DNA of 64,000 nt from Geotalea sp. SG265 (GTDB lineage Bacteria; Desulfobacterota; Desulfuromonadia; Geobacterales; Geobacteraceae), in contig NZ_JAKZFT010000002.1 in NCBI RefSeq assembly GCF_022808985.1, positions 310,001 through 374,000 on the forward strand, given 5' to 3'. Made by a program: the position numbers and the translations under genes. The notes beneath the pieces are model-generated. The model was not told where the DNA came from. It saw only the letters and a list, made by a program, of their open reading frames with translations, and did not search any database. Below are positions 33,279 through 41,221 of the stretch, one piece after another; position 1 is the stretch's first letter; every line of letters starts with the position of its first letter.

Positions 33279-33791
33279 ATGGAAAAAAGTGCCGTATCAT
33301 TTGTGGCAAAATCTGGTACCGGCAAGACGACCCTGCTGGAAAAGGTCATCGCCGATTTAAAGGGGCGCGGCTATCGGGTGGGGGTGATCAAACATGATGC
33401 CCATCGCTTCGACATCGATTATCCCGGCAAGGACAGTTACCGGCTCACCGCCGCCGGTGCCGACACCATGCTGATCTGCTCGCCACAGAAACTGGCCATG
33501 ATCAAGCAGCACGAGACCGCGCCGAACGTGGAAGAACTGGTGGCAACTTATTTCAACGATGTGGATATCGTCATCACGGAAGGGTACAAGATGGGTGGGA
33601 TGCCCAAGATCGAACTTAACCGGAAAGAACGGAGCGAGACTCTCATCTGCAGGGGGGAAAAGAATGATCCGACGCTGGTGGCAGTCGCCAGCGATCAGCC
33701 GTTAACGCTGGACGTGCCAGTGCTGGACCTGAACAATCCGGCAGCAGTCACGGATTTTCTGGTGGAGCGGTTCATCAGGAAGGAAAAGTAA
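33279..33791 (+). CDS. mobB: Molybdopterin-guanine dinucleotide biosynthesis protein B
   Basis: The 170-residue GTP-binding protein has a P-loop, AKSGTGKTTLLEKVI, and the family block GVIKHDAHRFDIDYPGKDSYR followed by DIVITEGYK. MobB assists MobA in making the MGD cofactor. It starts 16 bp after mobA with GAGG upstream. A GC-rich palindrome follows at 33799-33818 but lacks a T-run. Confidence 0.93.
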   Translation: MEKSAVSFVAKSGTGKTTLLEKVIADLKGRGYRVGVIKHDAHRFDIDYPGKDSYRLTAAGADTMLICSPQKLAMIKQHETAPNVEELVATYFNDVDIVITEGYKMGGMPKIELNRKERSETLICRGEKNDPTLVAVASDQPLTLDVPVLDLNNPAAVTDFLVERFIRKEK

Positions 33792-33837
33792 GAGGAATAC
33801 CCCCTCCGCTGGGAGGGGGCAGGCATTGACAACCGGA

Positions 33838-34023
33838 TTACTTCTTCAGTTCCTTTATCAAGTCGTTGGCATGGGGCAGGTCCTCTTCCGCCACCAGCAC
33901 CTGAAGGGAGGCAATGCCCTGCACCGGCTCCCGGGAGAGGAAATATTCGATCCCTTCAGCCTTGAGCACCTTTTCCACCCGGGCCAGCTCTTCCTCGTTC
34001 TTCGGATCATAGAACTTCACCAT
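33838..34023 (-). CDS. DUF2007-like small protein
   Basis: The 61-residue protein begins MVKFYDPKNEEELARVEKVL and contains EGIEYFLSRE and VLVAEEDLPHANDLIKELKK. This matches the putative signal-transducing DUF2007 fold. ATG 34023 follows GAGG; GTG 34032 is in frame but less well placed. No partner is evident. Confidence 0.8.
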   Translation of the reverse strand: MVKFYDPKNEEELARVEKVLKAEGIEYFLSREPVQGIASLQVLVAEEDLPHANDLIKELKK

Positions 34024-34087
34024 GCGATTCACCTCGGTTTTTTTCTTTTAAGTGTATCACCCCGGGTGCGTTTCGCTTCAAACAGGT

Positions 34088-34489
34088 TCAGCCCCCGGTC
34101 AGCTCCTGAAGCAGGTAGATCTTGGGGTTAAGGTCCCGGACCGCGGCAATGATCTCCTTGAGCCGCGCATCATCCACCCCCTCTTCCATGTCCGTTTCCT
34201 GAAAGAAAGGGTATCCCTTGGGCAGTGGCGAATAACCGCCGTCCCGCAGCAGTGACACATCCACTAGGTCGTTGACCCGCCCCTCCGCCTCCCATGGATC
34301 GCGGTAGTTGAACTGGCGGGCGACCACATGCAGTCCCATGCCGTTGGCAAACGCCCCCTTCACCTCGAAGGAGAACTCCCGGGGAGACCCGTAGCTCTCC
34401 GAACGCCCGTCGCGGGCCATGGTCTGTGCCCCTGCATCCTCGAGCAGTGCCTGGACCGATGCTGCTGTCATTGGCTTGAATTCTTCCAT
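34088..34489 (-). CDS. Hypothetical soluble protein
   Basis: I do not recognise the family. The 133-residue protein has no signal peptide or membrane segment. It has a mixed region (SPREFSFEVKGAFANGMG), two aromatic-rich segments and an acidic stretch ending in LLQELTGG. AAAGGA precedes ATG 34489. Upstream is a 172-bp repeat copy. Confidence 0.65.
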   Translation of the reverse strand: MEEFKPMTAASVQALLEDAGAQTMARDGRSESYGSPREFSFEVKGAFANGMGLHVVARQFNYRDPWEAEGRVNDLVDVSLLRDGGYSPLPKGYPFFQETDMEEGVDDARLKEIIAAVRDLNPKIYLLQELTGG

Positions 34490-34520
34490 TGGTTTCCTTT
34501 ACTCTCTGCAAAAATACTGG

Positions 34521-34692
34521 CGGTGGTCGTGTCTTCGGAAGTGAGTGACCGAGCCGTAGCGGCGAGCGGACACCCGCCCGATGATGAACAGGGCGTGCCC
34601 CGACAAACTACCCTTTCAGGCGATAAGATTGAGGGACAGCGCAAGGTCCGCAGCTGTAGCGACAGAACGAACGGACGAAGTCACGACCACCG
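34521..34692. repeat. 172-bp inverted-repeat element, copy B
   Basis: The terminal arms pair as CGGTGGTCGTG-T-CTTCG with CGAAG-T-CACGACCACCG. They differ from copy A by changes on both sides that keep pairing. The internal blocks GGCGAGCGGACACCCGCC and CGCAAGGTCCGCAGCTGTAG are conserved, while the central 60 bp differ. Confidence 0.8.
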
Positions 34693-34720
34693 TCACACAC
34701 CGTGTAGTTCTTCAATACTG

Positions 34721-35899
34721 CTAGATATCGAGTCGCAGCTCGAGTCCCCACGGCACCGGCCTCTCCCCCTCCCTGGTCAACACCCAAAGCGTCGGAATTT
34801 CCATGGTTTCCGGTGCCTGGCCGAAGCCGTCCGTAAGGTAGATGACCGCCGCCGGCCGCGGCTGCAAGATACGGGCGTAGTCGAAGAGTGGACGCAGGTC
34901 GGTGAAGCCACCACCGTGGTAGCTCTGCACCACTCCCCTGCCGTTCAGGCTTTCGATCTTCTGAATGCGGCTGTTGGCGTAGATCACGGTGATGACCGCC
35001 TCACGGCCGCGAGCGATGTGCAGCAGTTCCCGGGCAAAGGCTTCCCGTAATTCACCTGCATTGGTGGAGTCGCTCACATCCACCCCCACCAGGAGATTCA
35101 GTTTATGATTCTTCCTGATGCCGGGGGTGATATGCTCGAAGCGGCGATGCTCGCGGCTCCAGGTGGTGCGCCTGCCGGTCCGTCCTGCAGTGGCCATGAA
35201 CTGGCGCAACACCTGTTTCCACGGTATCGGCGATGGGAGCAGGTAGCCTTCCACCACCCGGCGCAGTTCCGGCGGGACCGCTCCATCTGCCGCCTTCAGC
35301 GCCTCGTTAACCATCCCCCGCACCACCTCTTCGCCCAGCTTCAGCGGCGTACTGTCCGCCTCATGCCAAGAGGCATGGCTGTCGATGGTGCTTGCCCTCT
35401 GGCAGGCAGCTTCCCCGCTTTGGTCCGGCCCCGCATGTCCCCCAACATCCCGGGACGCATCGCCGATCCCTCCACCGGCCAGGTTCCCCATATCGAACCG
35501 GGAGGTAAGCCGGGCATAGTATTCCTCTGCCGCAAGGCTATCCGGCTGCCCGAACAGGGCAGGGTAGGCCGCCTCCTCCGGTAGTCCCTCGATGCCCGGA
35601 TTAACAGCCAGATCACAGGCAATGTCCCAGTCGTGCCCATTGCGCCCCTTGCGGCGCAGCATGTGCAGATGGAGGACATGCTTCACTCCGTGCTGCAAAA
35701 GCGCCTCCTGCTCCCGGGGCTGAAGCTTGGCAAAACAGGATCCATTGAAGGTCAGTACCGGGACCCCGCCACGGATGGTCACCCCCAACGGCTCTTTGCT
35801 GTCCACCTGTTGACGATGGAAATTGAGCAGGAACTGCCCGTAGAAAGGATACTGCTTCAGCAGGCGGATGACGGCATTTTCCAGGGACCTCTGGGACAC
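34721..35899 (-). CDS. VWA-like protein with DUF2201-type metallopeptidase-like domain
   Basis: The 392 residues contain an N-terminal putative metallopeptidase domain (about 1-150, with QHGVKHVLHLHMLRR) and a C-terminal VWA-like domain with LLVGVDVSDSTNAGELREAF (a MIDAS-like DxSxS). It follows an AAA+ gene with a 4-bp gap. Such MoxR-ATPase/VWA pairs act in assembly or remodelling of protein complexes; the target here is unknown. GTG 35899 is the start. Confidence 0.8.
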   Translation of the reverse strand: MSQRSLENAVIRLLKQYPFYGQFLLNFHRQQVDSKEPLGVTIRGGVPVLTFNGSCFAKLQPREQEALLQHGVKHVLHLHMLRRKGRNGHDWDIACDLAVNPGIEGLPEEAAYPALFGQPDSLAAEEYYARLTSRFDMGNLAGGGIGDASRDVGGHAGPDQSGEAACQRASTIDSHASWHEADSTPLKLGEEVVRGMVNEALKAADGAVPPELRRVVEGYLLPSPIPWKQVLRQFMATAGRTGRRTTWSREHRRFEHITPGIRKNHKLNLLVGVDVSDSTNAGELREAFARELLHIARGREAVITVIYANSRIQKIESLNGRGVVQSYHGGGFTDLRPLFDYARILQPRPAAVIYLTDGFGQAPETMEIPTLWVLTREGERPVPWGLELRLDI

Positions 35900-35903
35900 C
35901 GGT

Positions 35904-36962
35904 TTATGCTTCCGCGCTCATGGTCCGGATGGCATCCAGCACCACGGTGTCGTACTTGTCCTGGCTGATGGCCAGGGCCACCGGCGGGATCTTCAGCAGG
36001 GATTTCACCGTGGCGAAGCGCATGTCCCGCGGCAGGCACTCCAGGTAGGCAACCAGGTTCTCCTCCTGGTTCCCCGTCAGCTCCGGCGCCACTTGGAGCA
36101 GGCTCAGAAGCTCATTCATGGTCGCTGCCTGGGCATCGTCGCGCTGCCTGAGGACCGCCTCCATGACCACCGACCAATTGTTGAGCACCTCCGCCGCCGG
36201 CACCGGCCTCCCAGCCTGGTCGGCGCACCAGCGCAAAAAGGAGACCGCCGCTTCCTTGCCGATAATGCCCGCATATACCTCCATCTCCAGCTCACGAGGG
36301 AGGCGACAGCGACGACGCAGGATACTGACCATCTCCCAACCCCGCTCGGTCGGCTCCACGTCCATATCCAGGGGGCTTCCCTGGCGGGCAAGAAAGGCAG
36401 GATTTCCTGCCAGGAAACCCCTGACGCCATCATCGAGCTCCCTCTGCACGGCATAGCGAGCCCAGCACTGGTAGTCCGTTTCCACATACAGCATGACCAT
36501 GCGGTCGATCAGGGCCCGGTCCAAGGTCGCCACCTGGTAGGTGCCGTCGGGGGGGTTGATGGTCACCACCACCTTGTGGCGCAGCCCCAGCTTGTGGGTA
36601 TGCAATGCCCGCTGCTGCCCCTCGGCCGGGGGCTCGACGAACTGGAAGATCGCCTGCAGGGTATCTTCCTGCTGAGCGCGGTTCAGCTCATCGCAATGAA
36701 TAAGCGTCTCCGCGGCTTGGTCATCAGGCCACCAGGACGGGCGGGACCAGTGCATCACCCCTCCTTCCCGGTACGGTATGCCAACAAGATCTCCTACCTC
36801 CATCTGCCCCAAGCGTAGCGGCACATACTCCCGATCCAATTCACGGCAGAGCTGGATGATGCCGGCGGTCTTGCCCACCCCGCGGTGGCCGACCACGCAG
36901 GGGGTGAGGTCGGTTTTGGTCAGGATCTCCCTGAGGACCGTTTTCATCTGTTCAACGTTCAT
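35904..36962 (-). CDS. MoxR/AAA_5-type ATPase
   Basis: The 352-residue AAA+ ATPase has Walker A GHRGVGKT, Walker B IHCDELNRA and a sensor-like NPPDGTYQV. It partners the VWA-like protein encoded next. Adjacent DUF72 and secreted genes are on separate units. GAGGTAA lies upstream of ATG 36962. Confidence 0.88.
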   Translation of the reverse strand: MNVEQMKTVLREILTKTDLTPCVVGHRGVGKTAGIIQLCRELDREYVPLRLGQMEVGDLVGIPYREGGVMHWSRPSWWPDDQAAETLIHCDELNRAQQEDTLQAIFQFVEPPAEGQQRALHTHKLGLRHKVVVTINPPDGTYQVATLDRALIDRMVMLYVETDYQCWARYAVQRELDDGVRGFLAGNPAFLARQGSPLDMDVEPTERGWEMVSILRRRCRLPRELEMEVYAGIIGKEAAVSFLRWCADQAGRPVPAAEVLNNWSVVMEAVLRQRDDAQAATMNELLSLLQVAPELTGNQEENLVAYLECLPRDMRFATVKSLLKIPPVALAISQDKYDTVVLDAIRTMSAEA

Positions 36963-37010
36963 GACTATCTGTTACCTCGTGCAACTGCTAATAACTGCGA
37001 AACTTCTCCA

Positions 37011-37811
37011 TTAAGACACAATTTGCCGGGATTTTCCAACGGATTTTGCCGGACGCGGGCGGGGAGCAGCACGGGAAACTTTTGGAATATTAAGCAGTTC
37101 CGCCAGGCGCATGGCATTTTTCGGGGCGAACCCCAGGGCATCGTTGTTGTAGTAGATGTAGACATCGCGCCCCCCCTGCAGGTAGCCCCTGATCCGCTCT
37201 GCGTCCCGGGCCAGTTCCTCCTCGCTGTAACAGGCGGAGTAATCCCCGCCGTGGCCGTGGCGGCGCAGGTAGATGAAATCAGCGGTCGGCGCCCAGTCAT
37301 AGAGGTACTGGGGCCAGTCAGCCAGACAGAAGGACACGTTGTGGCTGCGGCAAAGCTCCACCACGTCATCGTTGAACCAGCCTTCGTTGCGGAACTCGAA
37401 GGCATTGCGAACCGGATACTGCGCCAAAAGATCCAGGAACCGTTCAAGGCGCTCCATATCCGGGGCAAAACTTGGAGCCAGCTGCCAGAGCACCACCTGC
37501 AACTTGTCCCCAAGCCCGGCCGCCGCGTCGAAATAGCGCTGCACTGGCTCCTCCACCTCGTTCAGTTTTTTGATATGGGTAATGAAGCGACTCCCCTTGA
37601 TGACGAAGCGGAAGTCATCCGGCGTTTCCTCCCGCCAGTGCTCGAAGACCGACAACTGTGGCAACCGGTAAAAGGTGACGTTGAGCTCCACCGTGGAAAA
37701 GACCGAGAAATAGTGGGCGAACCAAAGCCGCTGGGGCAGTTTTTCCGGGTAGAAATTTCCGCGCCAGTGGTTGTAGTTGAAGCCGCTGCAGCCGATCTGG
37801 ACCTGGGCCAT
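37011..37811 (-). CDS. DUF72 family protein
   Basis: The 266-residue TIM-barrel-like protein has the family start IGCSGFNYNHWRGNFYP and segments FSTVELNVTFYRLP, AFEFRNEGWF and YIYYNNDALGFAPKNA. The biochemical role of DUF72 proteins is not established. It diverges from a small secreted protein gene. Confidence 0.9.
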   Translation of the reverse strand: MAQVQIGCSGFNYNHWRGNFYPEKLPQRLWFAHYFSVFSTVELNVTFYRLPQLSVFEHWREETPDDFRFVIKGSRFITHIKKLNEVEEPVQRYFDAAAGLGDKLQVVLWQLAPSFAPDMERLERFLDLLAQYPVRNAFEFRNEGWFNDDVVELCRSHNVSFCLADWPQYLYDWAPTADFIYLRRHGHGGDYSACYSEEELARDAERIRGYLQGGRDVYIYYNNDALGFAPKNAMRLAELLNIPKVSRAAPRPRPAKSVGKSRQIVS

Positions 37812-37894
37812 ATATTCCCCCTTCAGCAGCAGTTTTATACGACAAGTTTAACATCCTTTCTCCGTCTTTTCGCATTCTTACTTGACCGAACTTC

Positions 37895-37924
37895 TTGACA
37901 CCTTGGGCCCCGTGGGTGTATGAA
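37895..37924 (+). promoter_or_regulatory. Sigma-70-type promoter for the Cys-rich exported protein
   Basis: TTGACA (37895-37900) and TATGAA (37919-37924) are 18 bases apart, 73 bp upstream of ATG 37997. Confidence 0.6.
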
Positions 37925-37996
37925 GGTGAGCAAATTTTCATCCGGGCAAAAGATAGCCTGCAGCCGGTGAAAAACCTGCAAAAAAAGGAGTGACCA

Positions 37997-38332
37997 ATGA
38001 AAGACCAGATCTTAATGTGCATGGTAATGGCAGCAGCAGGTGTACTCCTTGTGGGGGCCACTGTGGCAAATGCAGAACCGGCGGCGGCAAAACAGGCGGT
38101 GGAGAAAAAGGAACTTCGCATATCCGCTGACGGCAATGCCATCATTGATCAGAATGGACGGGAAGTCGCCCGGTTCGTCAAGGATATTCAGCTGAAACAG
38201 CCCCAAGGCGTTATGCAGAAATTACAGGGTTGCATGTGTTGCACTCCCGAATGCATCGCCTGGGACAAGAATGGCAACTGCATCAAAACCTACAATTCAT
38301 GTACCTGGGATTTCGACTGCAGCTGCAAATAG
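37997..38332 (+). CDS. Small exported Cys-rich protein
   Basis: The 111-residue protein has a signal peptide (about 1-26, ATVANA), a charged linker, then a Cys-rich C-terminal part: LQGCMCCTPEC, GNC, NSC, and DCSCK. The Cys pattern suggests disulphides or a metal site. The LQGC stretch recalls the end of the ext small proteins but here it is internal. AGGAG precedes the ATG. It is followed by a zinc-ribbon gene 16 bp away. Confidence 0.75.
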   Translation: MKDQILMCMVMAAAGVLLVGATVANAEPAAAKQAVEKKELRISADGNAIIDQNGREVARFVKDIQLKQPQGVMQKLQGCMCCTPECIAWDKNGNCIKTYNSCTWDFDCSCK

Positions 38333-38348
38333 CAGCGGAAGGAGCATC

Positions 38349-38726
38349 ATGGCAAAAGGGTATCAGTCAAACCGGGAACGGCAGGAGATGATCGCCGCCA
38401 TGGGCAAGGCCTTGGCCAAGAGGGCGAAATTCGCCTGCGAGTGGTGCGAGGGAAAGGAAGACCTGCGCCCGTGGGAGTATGGAAATAGGGCTGAACTGAC
38501 CGAGGAAGATGTGGCGCTTCTCTGCGGCAACTGCCGGCAATTGGCCGACGGCAAGAAGGGGGAGGACCATGAGCTGCGCATCATCCGCAATGCTTTGTGG
38601 AGCCCCATTCCGGCGGTGGCCGAGGGAGCGGCGCGGGTCATTGCTCAAAGCAGGGACAGTTGGGCCAGGGAAGCCATTGAAGATAGTATGATCGATGAAA
38701 AAGTGAAAGAAGAGTTACTTCGATAA
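38349..38726 (+). CDS. PhnA-like zinc-ribbon protein
   Basis: The 125 residues include a zinc ribbon (CEWCEG plus CGNC) like the N-terminal domain of PhnA proteins, within a mostly helical charged protein. It has no signal. It lies directly downstream of the Cys-rich exported protein, with AAGGAG before ATG 38349. A regulatory or nucleic-acid role is possible, and the match rests on the zinc ribbon only. Confidence 0.65.
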   Translation: MAKGYQSNRERQEMIAAMGKALAKRAKFACEWCEGKEDLRPWEYGNRAELTEEDVALLCGNCRQLADGKKGEDHELRIIRNALWSPIPAVAEGAARVIAQSRDSWAREAIEDSMIDEKVKEELLR

Positions 38727-38750
38727 CGAGCAGTTACGGAAAAGTGGGCG

Positions 38751-39350
38751 TTATTCAGCTGCGTCCTCGGGCATGACCTTCTCCGGTTCGGGCCCCCCCT
38801 TGCCGGCAACGTAATCCTCAACCCACCCGTCGATTTTTTCCTGCATCACCTGCTTTAGCCCCGCTTCAAGCTGCTCGCGCCGCTGCTTGGCATATCCCGG
38901 CACCTGTCGCACCTCGTAGTGCACATGTGGCCCCGTGGACCTGCCGGTGCTGCCGGCCAGGGCAATCACCGTCGTCGTGTCCACCTTCTGCCCCACCGTT
39001 ACCTTTATCTCCGAATTGTGCCCATAAAAGGTTACATAGCCGTTCTGGTGGTCCACTGCCACCAGGTTGCCGTACCCCTTGTATGGCCCCGCAAAATAGA
39101 CGGTGCCGTCCTGGGTGGGATAAACCGGGGTGCCTAGCGGTACGGCTATGTCGTAACCGTTGTGATAGACCATGCGGCCGCTGCCGAAAGGATCCGGCCG
39201 GTAGCCGACGCCGGAAGTGATAAAACCCCCATCAACAGGCGATTTACGGGCAGCCAGCGCGACCCCGGGAACTAGAGCCACGAGTGCGGCCAAAACAAGC
39301 AGAAATTTCGCCAAACAAGGAAATTTTTTCACTACCGAACTCTTCATCAT
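38751..39350 (-). CDS. M23-family peptidoglycan endopeptidase (LytM-like)
   Basis: The 199-residue exported protein has a signal peptide ending GVALAA and a LytM/M23 domain. Zinc ligands fit HNGYDIAVP and the HVHYEVR triad, and the lipid-style linker is short. It should cleave peptidoglycan crosslinks. ATG 39350 has a weak site; the ORF extension to 39503 overlaps lipA and lacks a signal. It lies 31 bp after lipA. Confidence 0.88.
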   Translation of the reverse strand: MMKSSVVKKFPCLAKFLLVLAALVALVPGVALAARKSPVDGGFITSGVGYRPDPFGSGRMVYHNGYDIAVPLGTPVYPTQDGTVYFAGPYKGYGNLVAVDHQNGYVTFYGHNSEIKVTVGQKVDTTTVIALAGSTGRSTGPHVHYEVRQVPGYAKQRREQLEAGLKQVMQEKIDGWVEDYVAGKGGPEPEKVMPEDAAE

Positions 39351-39381
39351 CGTTGTAACCCGTTTTTTCCAGCTTTTCTCA

Positions 39382-40266
39382 TCAATCTCCAGGGACACCG
39401 GGGATTCTTGCATGCGCCGTGCCAGCCCCATACTGTTCCGCATGGTAAGAACTGCGCACGTAAGGGCCGCTCTCAACATGTGCGAAGCCCATGGCAAGAG
39501 CACGCTCCCGGTAACGGTCGAATGTCTCCGGAGAGACGAACTCCTGAACGGGATGATGGCTGCGGCTGGGAGCCAGGTACTGTCCCATGCTCAGGTACGT
39601 GCAATCCACCCGGCGCAGGTCCTCAAGGACTTGGAACAGTTCGTCCTCCGTCTCCCCCAGGCCGAGCATCAATCCGGATTTGGTCTTCATGGCCGGATCC
39701 ATCCGGCGCACCGACTGGAGTACCCCAAGCGAACGCCGGTAATCGGCTCCTGAGCGGATCGAATAGAGGCGAGGCACCGTTTCCAGGTTGTGGCCGAGAA
39801 TATCCGGCTGGGCCGCAACCACCCCCCCGACAGCCTCTGCACTGCCGGCGAAATCGGGCACCAGCAGTTCGATGGCCGTTTCGGGCGATGCCAGGCGGAT
39901 TGCCGCCACCGTGGCTCCGTAGTGGGCGCTCCCCCCATCGGCCAGATCGTCACGCGTCGGGCTGGTAACGACGACATGGATCAGCTTCAGCCGCTGCACA
40001 GCCGCTGCAACCCGCCCGGGCTCGGCAGGGTCCACCGGCAGAGGCGTCTGCTTCGTCACGTTGCAGAAGGAGCAGAGCCGGGTGCAAAGCTTGCCGAGAA
40101 TGAGAAAGGTGGCCTGGCGTTGGCGAAAACATTCGGAAATATTGGGACAGTGTGCTTCCTGGCAGACGGTATGCAGCTGCAGATCCCCCAGCAGCCGCTC
40201 CATGTCGGCGTGGGCGACAGGGGAGATCTTTTTTTGCAGCCATTCAGGACGGCGGGTGATATTCAT
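39382..40266 (-). CDS. lipA: Lipoyl synthase
   Basis: LipA inserts two sulphurs into the octanoyl chain on lipoyl domains. The 294-residue protein has CQEAHCPNISEC (auxiliary cluster, C-x4-C-x5-C) and CTRLCSFC (radical-SAM cluster, C-x3-C-x2-C). It lies 98 bp after the LipM/LplA-type gene, which supplies the octanoyl or lipoyl group. Confidence 0.96.
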   Translation of the reverse strand: MNITRRPEWLQKKISPVAHADMERLLGDLQLHTVCQEAHCPNISECFRQRQATFLILGKLCTRLCSFCNVTKQTPLPVDPAEPGRVAAAVQRLKLIHVVVTSPTRDDLADGGSAHYGATVAAIRLASPETAIELLVPDFAGSAEAVGGVVAAQPDILGHNLETVPRLYSIRSGADYRRSLGVLQSVRRMDPAMKTKSGLMLGLGETEDELFQVLEDLRRVDCTYLSMGQYLAPSRSHHPVQEFVSPETFDRYRERALAMGFAHVESGPYVRSSYHAEQYGAGTAHARIPGVPGD

Positions 40267-40364
40267 GGGTTCCCCATCTTTCCCTGGTCAACCACACAAG
40301 GATAATTTAGAAGGGTGCAGCCGATAAATCAAGGGATGAAGGCTCATCAGGTGATCGGACTCAC

Positions 40365-41180
40365 TCACCGCAAGGCAGACAGGTTCCAGGAAGGATTGCG
40401 GTATTTGTCCTCTTCCAGTCGTCGCGCCGTATCAAGCTCGGCCGGGAGCATCCCATCCGGCTGCAGCTCCACCTGCATCGCCTCCCTAAACGATGCCGCC
40501 ACAAGCTGCTTCAACGCATCCTCCCCCAGTGCGACACCCAGTTCGGCGAGGCTCACCGCGTCCTTTTCCACGCCGCCCCCCCCCTGGCGCAGGTAGGGGA
40601 GTGCCACCGCTACCATGGAGCGCAGTGGGATGGAGCCGTGCTGGAAAACGACCCCCTTGGTCCGCCGCTGGGCGTTGCCCCCCAGCTTTCGACCGGCGAT
40701 AATGATATCGAACTCCTCTTTTCCGGCAAAACAGAAGGGAATGCGCCCCCCGAGCCTGGTGCCGGAAGGGGCATGATCAACGGCAAAACCCGCATCAAGG
40801 CCGAGCCTGCCGTAGGTGCAAAGGAGAAAACCACAGAGGCGGGCGAAGGATTCCTTGACTGTCGCAGCTTCGGCAATGTGCCGCGGTGCGCAGACAATGC
40901 TGTAGGTGAGCTCCTCGGCATGGTAAATTACCCCACCACCGGTAATCCGCCGCACCACCGGCAATCTCCGCTCGGCGCAGAGCTCCAGATCGAGCACTTC
41001 AGCCGCCTGCTGATAGCGTCCCAGGGAAAAGGCAGGTGGATTCCAACCATAGAGGCGCAGCACCGGCGGGGAGCCCACCGGATCGAAATGCTGCAGCAGC
41101 GCCTCATCGACAGCCATGTTGGCCGCCCCGTCCAGGGGTCCCGTATCGATCAATCGCCAGTTGTGTGAACCAAAACTCAT
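40365..41180 (-). CDS. LipM/LplA-type octanoyltransferase or lipoate ligase
   Basis: The 271-residue protein has the biotin/lipoate A/B fold: NMAVDEALLQHF, RRITGGGVIYHAEELTYSIV and KLGGNAQRRTKG. The context next to lipA favours octanoyl transfer (LipM) over lipoate salvage (LplA). Confirming this needs the catalytic Cys position, which I cannot assign securely. No ORF of the LipB type is present here. Confidence 0.85.
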   Translation of the reverse strand: MSFGSHNWRLIDTGPLDGAANMAVDEALLQHFDPVGSPPVLRLYGWNPPAFSLGRYQQAAEVLDLELCAERRLPVVRRITGGGVIYHAEELTYSIVCAPRHIAEAATVKESFARLCGFLLCTYGRLGLDAGFAVDHAPSGTRLGGRIPFCFAGKEEFDIIIAGRKLGGNAQRRTKGVVFQHGSIPLRSMVAVALPYLRQGGGGVEKDAVSLAELGVALGEDALKQLVAASFREAMQVELQPDGMLPAELDTARRLEEDKYRNPSWNLSALR

Positions 41181-41221
41181 CGCCTGCTCTCAAAAAAAAT
41201 CGAAATGCGATCCAGCATCGG

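Noticed and set aside
33799-33818. GC-rich palindrome after mobB as a terminator
   Set aside because: It has strong arms but no T-run on either strand.
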